The notes beneath the pieces were generated by a model. The model was given only the letters and a program-made list of their open reading frames with translations. It did not search any database and was not told the DNA's origin. 64,000 nucleotides of DNA from Luidia sarsii (Eukaryota > Echinodermata > Asteroidea > Paxillosida > Luidiidae), in the NCBI GenBank assembly GCA_949987565.1, contig OX465107.1, positions 1,059,001 through 1,123,000 of the forward strand. The letters are read 5' to 3'. Positions 55,388 through 64,000 of this stretch are shown in pieces; the first letter of the stretch is position 1; every line of letters starts with the position of its first letter. Made by a program: the position numbers and the translations under genes.

Positions 55388-57013
55388 GGCTGACGAACAC
55401 TGTCAGTATCGTCTACGCAATAGGTCTTCCTTTCTGCATCACGACATCACTGCTGGTTGATCCCTATCCCAAATGACCACGCCGAAACATCACTCGGCGA
55501 TGAAGTCTATTCAGAAACCTGCAAACATGAAAGTACACCTTCCAATTTGAGTGCTGTATTTCAAGTGTCCGTCGGCATAGCTCAACACATGGAATCGCAA
55601 GACACACAAGACTTAAAAATAGCCCATTTCCAATAGGCTTAGCTATAATGTACTGATATGGTTTAACATACCGAATCTTCAGATAATCTTCTTATCTATA
55701 ATCTATGTTTTTCCAAGGTGTTGATGCGAAAAAAATTACTGGCGCCCCCACCCCGGCAAAGACTAGTTGACTATTTGGGAAGGCCACCATCTAAGGGCTT
55801 GAAAACTCAGATAGGAGAGTAGTATGCCAAACCAGAGGTCTCGAGTTCAAATCCCGGTCCAGTCAAAGTTGTCTTTGCCTTTTGTTCAATTTGTTCAAAA
55901 GCTCCCAGTCAGTACTCCATGCAATTGCATTTTCAACACCAGCTCATAATTATATACAGTGTCAAACAGCGCGTGCTGAACTTTGTCCCGATATTTTAAA
56001 TATTTGACGAAATGCTCAGACCTTCTGTCAACACAAAATGGTGTCATTGTGTGGCTTCTGTGCACCAATCGAATTCTCATTTCACCACTCTGCCACAGAT
56101 AAGGTTAGCTCTGAAGGTTTTCCCGTCACATCCAACCGTTTAAATACCTGACACTTTGGTTGGCATGCAGTTGCCGCATGATCTTGCTAGAGTCAACTCA
56201 CCTGCCATTGGAAACAAAGATGGACCACTCCTTGGATCGGAGAGCGGCTGGCTTCAGTACGGCGTAGTTTGGACACGATGGTGTGACTCATCCAATGGCA
56301 GTGGCTGCCGATATGTTTCTGTCACTATTTCATGTCGATCCAAGCATCTCAGGGCACACGGCACGGCATCGTTGTCAGGGGAAGTTAGTGGAAGTTTCCA
56401 AAGATGTTTACTCGCTGATGTCAGATTAGAGGATGTTCCCACCAAGGTTTATTCGTCGTTGGTAACCGACCAACCCGTGCGTCACCGCACTGCGTGAACA
56501 CATTACCATCGGTGACTTTTTCTCTCCTCGGAGAATAACAAATACACCCAATGCTGCTGTGTACAGCTCCCCCACAACTGTTGAATCGGTTTACCATTAT
56601 GCTCACCGCCGGCCTCCCGTCGGAATAACAATGGCGGACGGTTGCCAATAGCGACGGGGCCACGCGATCGATTCTCTACCAACCCCCGCCCCGTCGCGCA
56701 CTCAGCCGTCGTAGGGTGATGCCATTACAATTGCCTGATCCGTTTACAAGATAAAGTTGTAAGAGGTTGAATGGCAATCGATGTGCCCTACACACTCTTG
56801 TCAAGGATGAAACTTTAGACCAGGATTTGGATGGGGTTAACCCGAACTAGTTGGCTTCAGTTTACCCGAGTGTGTTGTGAGTGCAACGGTCCTGCAATTA
56901 CAGGAATATTGCAAACTGCTTTACTGACTCGTATAACCCCAAATCTATCAATCTAAAAACCATTAGAGGGCCTTAATTGTTTGTTGGTCTATTCTAGCGG
57001 ATTTTTTAATTGG
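55388..57013. other. intergenic, promoter side of the 698-residue gene
   Basis: Contains a SINE and no supported exon. The open frame 56156-56497 lacks any domain. Confidence 0.4.
55735..55920 (+). mobile_element. tRNA-derived SINE
   Basis: Plus-strand copy: leader GGCGCCCCCACCCCGGCAAA with ACTAGTTGACTATTTGGGAA, A-box region decayed (AACTCAGATAGGAGAGTAGT), B-box intact (AGGTCTCGAGTTCAAATCCC), then GGTCCAGTCAAAGTTGTC and the tail. Confidence 0.8.
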
Positions 57014-57023
57014 ACTATTAAAG

Positions 57024-57150
57024 TGATATACAAAACTGCTTACTGACTAAAATTACCAAAATGCAAATCTAAAAATGTAGTGTGCCTGACTCTGCCTTTT
57101 GGAAAGGTCCTGCTAGGATCGAAACGTCAGGCCCACTGGTTTGTTTTTTT
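57024..57150 (+). mobile_element. family A hairpin element with target duplication
   Basis: Head (TGATATACAAAACTGCTTAC, slightly deleted), shortened left arm, and an intact right arm GGTCCTGCTAGGATCGAAAC with GTCAGGCCCACT. The 10-bp repeat ACTATTAAAG flanks it (57014-57023 and 57151-57160). Confidence 0.8.
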
Positions 57151-57224
57151 ACTATTAAAGGTAAAACTTGACGAACGGAATAGAGATTTCGAGTTGTGCA
57201 CCCTTCCACATCATAAGATCATTT

Positions 57225-57295
57225 TTCTCAAAATTTAGTGGGCCTAACGTAATGATCCTTGCAGGACCTTTCTCATCTTTCTCTTATTTGAAAAC
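57225..57295 (+). mobile_element. family A single-arm fragment
   Basis: CTCAAAATTTAGTGGGCCTA then AATGATCCTTGCAGGACC and TTTCTCATC. Confidence 0.6.
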
Positions 57296-58557
57296 TGTTT
57301 CATAATAGGGTATAACATAAAAGCTATCCACTTTATCCACGTTATCCACCGGGTTTTTCGTCTATATACACGTACAGCTTAGGAAGTCACGTGTAATTCT
57401 ATGAGAACTGACTGCAACCGCTTGTTAGCGACCCTCAGACTCACGTGTTATTTGAAGCCGTAGTAAAGAATGATCCCATTCAAGTTCTTTAAAAAAAATA
57501 GTCGACCAACAAGATATAGACCTTTCACAAATTCTCTAGAATCTCTTTCATTTGTCATGATTTATTCAGGCAATTAAAAGCCACGAGAACATGAATGCTG
57601 TATTTATCTAGTCTGACGCTTCTTTTTAAAACTTGGGCCTAATTTATACATATTGTTTGTTTGCCTCATCTCGGAAATTAGGAGGGCTTTACGTGTCAGT
57701 CCTGGCTGGACCTCCCTGTTTGTTTGTCTGTTTGTTTGTCTGTTTGACTCAGTTTCAATCCGGGGAAAAGACACAAAACCTGCTCACGTCTGAATACATT
57801 TCAGGTTACACGTACTTCTACAGACACCCTGTACCAGTGATCGGTAGTTTAACCTTTTCACTCTCATGCGTCAGGAACATCAATCAAAGTCCAATGTATA
57901 TTATTTTGTTTCGATGTACTGTACCACACACACATGTTTACTGGGTGCTGTAGTTCTGGACAATACTGTCTCTGTTCGCTTTGAAGAGTTCAGCCAGCCA
58001 TGGTCATACACAAACAACATTCGGGATGTAGTCTCAGTCCAAAACTCCCTTTCAATCCCAGCTCAATACATTGGAATCATGTCACGCCCAGTCAGATCAA
58101 GACACTCTGAACTGTATCGGAAATAATTGGGAAAACTTTTCCTTGTTTAAGTTTTAACCCTCCGATAAAAAGACTTACTGAGTAGGCCTATGGCTACATG
58201 TATTGTGTTTATTAGGCCCAAAATGGGTGATTGGGTCCAAAATGTACGGTGACCTGAAAGTGCCATTTCACTTGCAAAGATCCATCGGGAGATAAATTTA
58301 GTCACAAATGTATAACAGTGATAATTATATAGTACTGCAGTAATCATTATACAAATTCCTCGTTGAATCGTTGATTGTATTGTAAGGAAAATTTGAGGGG
58401 GAAGGGGTCCAAGAGTTTCTGTCTGTTCCTTCCTCTATTCCTTCCTCCTTTTTCACAGTGATACCTGTAACACATGCCTTTTGTGTGCGATGAGATGGTA
58501 TTGCCAATTGAGTTCTGGAGCTCGGAGCTGTTCAACTTTGCAAGTCTTTTCGAATCA
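57296..58557. other. intergenic, non-coding
   Basis: A TGTTTGTC simple repeat lies at 57715-57750 and a minus-strand AATAAA candidate at 58208-58213 that could serve the gene ending at 58558. No exon is supported. Confidence 0.4.
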
Positions 58558-59517
58558 CTAGAGAGCATCCCAGTCCATCTTGTATATGGACCCACCGTCC
58601 ACGTCATTCACCTCGCTGAAGCAGCAGCGGCAGTGGTAGGGGCACAGGTCTGTCTGGTCCGAACGAACCCCCTGGGGTCGCCTGTTCAGCAGCGACCTCC
58701 ACGGCGGGGACCTGCTGACCACCGTGCCGCGCGGACGCCCACCGCCGGGGCCTAAGCCTCGTCTCCCCGGGGAGCGGGCCGGGTTCGCACGCTGCCTTCC
58801 CCGGAGTGAGGAGAAGCTCGGCGCGTTCTGGGCGTGAGACGGCGGCGACCGCGCTTGGGCTTTGGAGTTGGGCGTGCCTACCAGCGCTTTGAAAGCCTTC
58901 TCCATCTGCTGTCTGGATTGGAAGGCTTCGGCAGCGTGCCAGGATCTGGCCGCGAAGTACGAGTCGGCGCTTCGGGTTCGACCGGGCCCCTCAACGGAGG
59001 CCCCCGGCGATCGGCGACTCGAGGCCCGGGAGAGGCCCGACAGGCTCACGCTGCTGGATCGGTCATCGTCCGCCGCGGTCCAGCGCGTCTCCGGCCGCAC
59101 CCCGAGCACGTCCAGACGAGGCAGGGAGAAGTCTCCCCGCCGACCTCCCCTCGATGAGCTGCTCGCCAGACCACGCTGCGGGTAGACGGTCAAGCGGGTC
59201 GAGGGGACACGAAGGCCCGGGCGATGGCCGGGGTCTTCCCCGCACGCCACCTCGGCAGGCGCCGCCTCGCTCGAATAATGAGCGACCCGTCCCGGCGATT
59301 TCGCCTGAGCTGAGTCACTCTCAAATGACTTGTTGAGACGGCTTCTCCTTCTCTCATCAGCCGACGGGGAAATCCCACCGTGCATCCGAGCTGTGGCCGG
59401 TCCCGCGATCAAAACATTGGATGTTTCTCTAAAAGTAGCCGTCTCTACCGTCTGTGTAAGATCGACAGAATTGGAGTTCTCATCGACGTTATCCATAATT
59501 GTTCCTAAGTGTGGCAT
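58558..59517 (-). CDS. unrecognised 319-residue Ser/Arg-rich protein with Cys-rich C-terminus
   Basis: The frame runs from ATG 59517 (MPHLGTIMDNVDENSNSVDL) to TAG 58558. It is Ser/Arg/Pro-rich and probably mostly disordered. One helix-like segment, SWHAAEAFQSRQQMEKAFKA, lies near residue 215. The C-terminus ends DLCPYHCRCCFSEVNDVDGG then SIYKMDWDAL, with four Cys and one His in a nine-residue window that could bind a metal or be lipidated. The frame stays open upstream to 59673 without an ATG, and a possible acceptor (CTCGGACAG, minus, near 59580) suggests an upstream exon, so the true N-terminus is uncertain. No homologue is recognised. Confidence 0.6.
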   Translation of the reverse strand: MPHLGTIMDNVDENSNSVDLTQTVETATFRETSNVLIAGPATARMHGGISPSADERRRSRLNKSFESDSAQAKSPGRVAHYSSEAAPAEVACGEDPGHRPGLRVPSTRLTVYPQRGLASSSSRGGRRGDFSLPRLDVLGVRPETRWTAADDDRSSSVSLSGLSRASSRRSPGASVEGPGRTRSADSYFAARSWHAAEAFQSRQQMEKAFKALVGTPNSKAQARSPPSHAQNAPSFSSLRGRQRANPARSPGRRGLGPGGGRPRGTVVSRSPPWRSLLNRRPQGVRSDQTDLCPYHCRCCFSEVNDVDGGSIYKMDWDAL

Positions 59518-59762
59518 TTCATCCTTAGGCTCCTTGGCACTTAAGCTAGGCCTCTTGGTATTTAAGTGAGGCTTCTTGACTGTCCGAGTTGAAAGCCAAA
59601 GTTTCGTTTGGGAGGGAAGGAGAATGAGAAAATGCCGGTTTTTCCATCGCAAAAAGGGATGAAAGATGGGCAATCCGAGTCACCGATGACAACAAGGGCT
59701 TATAAACTGAAAAAGGTAATTTGTGACACAATTCGAGAAAAAGAGCTGGTTACACGGAAGTC

Positions 59763-60081
59763 TCACAAGCTTCGTGGCATGCTCAGGCTGGTAGGTAGAT
59801 CAGTGTCACTCACGACAGCAGGACAGGTAACGATGGTAACGATGGTAGAATCAGCGACCGAGATTGTCCTCAAGAAAAGCAGAAATTGTTCGCCAATCTC
59901 ATCGTAGACCACAGAGAGACCTGCAGAGGAGACAATCACGCTGACAGTCACACAGTCTGAGCAAAACATTCCAATCCTCTTCACCGAAAAGCGGATCAAT
60001 GGACTTCAATGAATTAAGCAGATTACCATGAGCTTTATCTAAGGCACGGACCGCGATGCCATAACTCCTGAAGAGGCGCAT
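59763..60081 (-). other. possible upstream exon(s), minus strand
   Basis: ATG 60081 opens MRLFRSYGIAVRALDKAHGN then LFGEEDWNVLLRL, which looks protein-like. It ends in a stop at 59899. A second frame from 59936 on reads LSVVYDEIGEQFLLFLRTIS. The two would join in frame only through a 31-nt intron, which is shorter than animal introns normally are. Coding status is unproven. Confidence 0.25.
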
Positions 60082-61489
60082 TACTTGCCCCAGGGGCTCA
60101 AATAGCAGTCATCCACCCTCGTCGACGACAATACCTATCTGCTATTATCTTGCTGAGCAGAAGGCCCCGTGGGAGAAAAAGGCCTACTTTTTTTGGACGA
60201 ACACAAAACAAGATCGGAGCGCAATTTCTACACACATTTTCCGATAAACCAGTCACAACTTATCGAGCTGCCCTAGCTGCCGGCCTGAAATTGTTTTCAT
60301 CAGGCATCGAGCAAACACAGTCATTTTGCACTGGGCATTCCAGTGCTTCGAGCAGCGCAAACACTCATTAAATTACATTCTCCTCAAGGTAAACATCATG
60401 TTATATATCAGTCACTACTGACTATCTTCTAACATTATCGTACATGGGAGACAGAGAAATAACATTGGCCTACCGCGATGAGAGGTCATCATTTCTTCCC
60501 CATTTGATGTCAACTAGCGTGTGGGATGGAAAGGTTTCCACGGTGGGATCTGGTCGATGGGTACTCCATGAATGACCCGCATTTCTCTGGTTTAATTAAA
60601 CGTGCCCCACTTGGAAACGGCCCGATCCGCTTTCATCGACAGCTTGCTCAAATATTTGCAGCACCCGAGCGACAACACGCGCTTTCATCATTTCAAGAGG
60701 CCAGACGGCTGTTATATTTGGTAATAATTATTGACTGTGGATAGCTGATGGACTGGAAGGGTTGGGGCTTAGGTCAAGATCCACCGTGGCTTATCTTTAC
60801 TCGTGTCTGTCTTGGCAGGTATACGAGGAATAGGGATGAAATCGCTTGCTCACCTTTGATCCAGTCATACGAAGTGAATTATTATGAGGCCTGCCCATGA
60901 GATCTGTGCAGCCCATCTTGAATTATTACCACATGTATTCGCAACTACTTGGAGAGGTTTTTTGTGTTCCTTAGCCAGTTTTCAAGCATGCATTTTTAAG
61001 AAAATGCGATCGAGTCATGAAACAGTCGCGAACGAAGTTGCACCTTTTGCATCTTTATTTTCTTTTCTTTTCGGTACTGTGCTTGTTTGTCATCGGATCG
61101 AACAAATACACCAAGATTGGAGAATAGTCTGAGGAGACATTCATCATGGCAGGAGTCAACATCTAACCATCTCAGGCAAATATGGTTTAAGGATAAATGA
61201 CCCTAGGAGCACTCACTTTGTTTACCGTGATGAGAAAGTGGTCAAGGAGACTTCAAACGTGTGTTTGTATTCAATCCAAACAGCGCCATCACCGGTGGTA
61301 CATGGTCAGGACATCGTGACGCTGTAGAGGATGATAATTGCTTGTGTGCCGTGATTCATCTTGATTAGAATCCCGTTCGATACAGCGGAGCGCGGCCTCG
61401 TGTGAGTGAATAAGTGCAGCGAACCCGGATGTGACGAAATGGCCGTCTCCTAGTAACGAGGATGTCAACACTTCATGGGCACAATGGCT
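60082..61489. other. non-coding
   Basis: No supported exon or repeat family member in this stretch. Confidence 0.45.
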
Positions 61490-61778
61490 GATACTCTCTC
61501 CCTCCCTCTCTTAGTCTTCTCTCTATCTATCCACTCTTCTCTGTTTCTCTCCCTCTCTCCCTCTCACCCTCCCTCCCTCTCTCCCTCTCACCCTCCCTCC
61601 CTCTCTCCCTCCCCCTCTCTCTCCCTTCCTTTCTCTATCCCTCTCTCCACCTCCCTCCCTCTCTCTCCCTCTCTCTCCCTCTCTCTCCACCCCTCTTTAT
61701 CTCCCTTCCCCTCTCTCTCCCTTCCTTCCTCCCTCTCTCTCTCCCTCTCTCTCCCCTTTCTCTCCACCCCTCTCTCCA

Positions 61779-61839
<61 letters not shown>

Positions 61840-61870
61840 ACCTCTCTCCATCTCTCTTTCTCTTTCTCGA
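61490..61870. repeat. CT microsatellite and pyrimidine tract
   Basis: The plus strand is almost pure pyrimidine (CTCTCC, CCCTCT) with a pure CT run at 61784-61834. It is compositionally the complement of the GA tract at 4333-4913. Open frames on both strands are artefacts. Confidence 0.95.
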
Positions 61871-63714
61871 CCTTTTTCTTTGTCTGTCTCTATAACAACA
61901 TGTCATAAATACACCGCGTGTATTTACGTGAAAAAAAAAACGTGCGTACGTGCTTCTCCCTACTCCCATGTCGGTATATATATGACAAACACTATAGTTC
62001 AACAAATCCATGCTACTTAGAGATCACGGAGAGGCGATCAAACGTTAGCGCTATAGAGCCACTCAAGCATCAACACAAAAGAACTACATCCGTTTCAATA
62101 CATAACATTGGCCAATTTCCAATAAAGAAATAGTTCTCCATCAACATGCTCGCTAACACTGGGCGAAGAATTTTGATTTGATGCAAAAAATCTTCCTGAA
62201 TTTCACGGGTCCTGCTAAAATTGCATCATGTTGCAAAATCTATGTATGATTAGTTGGTTTGGGATTGTTTTGGATCACGTTTGTTGACAGTGATGAGATG
62301 TCAAGCATGACTATATACAGATACAAATAAAACATAACTACTGTATAATCACTCACCATGATTCCAGGCAATTATTTCTTTCAACAAAATAATTATGGAT
62401 TCAGGATCATTATACGAAGCCGAACTACTCAAATGCTTCAGTGTTTTACAAATCCCATATTATACATAAGTCTACTATATATCGCATGGCAAAACATGGC
62501 TTTTGGACTCATTACCATCGGTTCAAATAACGGCAGAGTTTGAGCCTTTGTAAGCCCAAGATAAAAATGTCGTTGTACTCGAAATCAACAAGATAACTAG
62601 ATTGTGCGCTGTGGTTCTGATGATGTTGGTTTATTAAAGGTGGATACTCCGGCAATATCATGAGGCTGAACATAAGGGCACGGCGGTGTGCAAGGCAGCA
62701 GTTTGAAAGGTCGGGATGTGGAGGCAGGAATTTGGAGACTCATCCTGAAGAAATCATGTCAAAGGTCAGAGGGAAACCTCCGCAAGGGAACAAGGTATGA
62801 AAGAGTTACAACACGAAGGTACCTGCTTATAAAATCGTCACCTTTGTCTTATGTGGCCCTCATGATGAATCACTTCCATTTTGTGATGGTTCTGGCAAAA
62901 TGCGAAGCAGCCGTAGACTGACATAATATTATTATATGACAGAGAAACAACGCCATCCTTCCATCTAAATGTATGTCTTTCTCTTTTCCTCTTTGCCCCA
63001 GTTGTCTTCCCTCTGGACAGTAGGCCTATAGCTTAATTCTCCAAACTGAACTCCGTTCATCCCGTCTTCCAATGTGGCCAATACCTCCATGCCGAATGAT
63101 TAGACAATGCTGTGCCGTTTAGCTATACATATAGTCCATTCAATGATGTCGACCTGAACTTACCTACGGGTTCCATCGACTGAAAAACACCAAATAATGT
63201 TAAATAATCCGAGGATATCAATAAGAACCCTTACTCGGCGACGCCCGTTGCCTTAGGAATTCCAATCCGAATCGATGCCAGTACAGGAAAGATCTGCTTG
63301 CCGTATGGTGTGTATACGCATGCATGTGCTTACCGTATAGAGCCCGCCTTTGGTATTATCATTTCGACCTCACTGTGATCAGCATCTCGTGGCTGTGTTC
63401 TGTTGTCATGCAATGGCGTAAGAGGCAATATCTCCCGCGAGCCACCTGCTGAAGAACCTGCCATGCCTTTCCATCACTGTCACCCGACCACACATAATCA
63501 TAGGCGCATCTGCCTTGGGCCGTCGCAATTATTAACGCGAGGCCGATGAGCTTTGTTAATATTGACAATAAATATCCTTCAAATTCCCTCTAGTTGGGAG
63601 TGTTTACCAGTGAGTCGATGCAATTCACCAACAGGTATATGTTGGCTCTACTCACCCATAACGATATTATGGAACTGATTTGTGCCACATCTGTTACACG
63701 TTACATTCTTCCTC
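61871..63714. other. non-coding
   Basis: No exon is supported. Sequence from 62300 to 62700 is AT-rich with short frames only. Confidence 0.45.
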
Positions 63715-63850
63715 GGACATTATCACACCGTCCGAAACGTAGATTGAAACCCTCCGGTTCTTTTCAGAACCACACTCGCTCACTCACAACATGGTGTTAC
63801 CGCAAACCTCGTTATAAGTACTACCACCATGCATAACAAAAAGCGTTATG
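63715..63850 (+). mobile_element. family B element, right half
   Basis: CCGAAACGTAG (GAAAC box with altered triplet), CCGGTTCTTTTCAGAACCAC, ACATGGTGTTACCGCAAACC and the tail CACCATGC. The left arm is missing. Confidence 0.75.
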
Positions 63851-64000
63851 TCTTAGTTACATAACGTTATTGAGGTTTTTTTCACCTAAATTGGACTTAA
63901 ATCCAGTTCTCTATAGTTTCATGTACCATCGCTTTAATACCTCCTTGGATATCCGTCGTTCGTAAGCGGACAATAGAGGGCGCCAGAGCGTTCTCGCCAT

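Noticed and set aside
61588..61851. Glu/Arg repeat frame on the minus strand
   Set aside because: It is a translation of the CT microsatellite.

Overview
This is metazoan nuclear DNA. It holds multi-exon genes with GT-AG introns, AATAAA signals, tRNA-derived SINEs, minisatellites and many short hairpin transposable elements. The octamer TAGGCCTA and its variants recur in non-coding DNA, and SND1 and WDR77 are complete but clearly non-vertebrate. Together these suggest a marine invertebrate deuterostome, most likely an ambulacrarian such as an echinoderm. That assignment is inference, not proof.

Layout. 0-4.3 kb is repeat-rich non-coding DNA. 5.0-5.8 kb (minus) carries a compact intronless gene with a WASP-type WH1 domain, a lysine-rich patch and a CRIB-like motif but no VCA output region. 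5.8-12.4 kb is intergenic and includes a TTAA-flanked piggyBac-like MITE. 12.5-26.3 kb (plus) is a complete SND1 (Tudor-SN) gene: I could join 20 coding exons in phase into a 903-residue protein. Its introns hold SINEs, hairpin elements, a LINE remnant and a 47-bp minisatellite of about 24 copies. 30.6-36.3 kb (minus) is a complete WDR77/MEP50 gene: 8 coding exons, 323 residues, convergent with SND1. 36.3-46.8 kb is mostly repeats. 46.8-50.5 kb (plus) is a two-exon gene for an acidic 740-residue protein I do not recognise, with a possible alternative first exon at 43.1 kb. 53.3-55.4 kb (minus) encodes a 698-residue unrecognised protein, and 58.6-59.5 kb (minus) a 319-residue unrecognised protein with a Cys-rich tail. 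The remainder is non-coding, ending in a pyrimidine microsatellite (61.5 kb) and further hairpin elements.

Functional links. WDR77 is the substrate-presenting partner of PRMT5, which makes symmetric dimethylarginine. SND1 is a Tudor reader of that mark. The two genes are tail-to-tail neighbours here.

Most unusual signal. Two dispersed hairpin families (called A and B here) carry decayed or intact hammerhead-ribozyme cores (CTGANGA, stem II, GAAAC, then an NUH triplet such as GTC). Family A has more than 20 copies or fragments in the window, and complete copies have 10-14 bp target duplications, which suggests retroposition. The best preserved ribozyme cores are at 965-1010 (minus) and 42328-42367 (plus). 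I interpret the families as short non-autonomous derivatives of Penelope-like or retrozyme-type elements.
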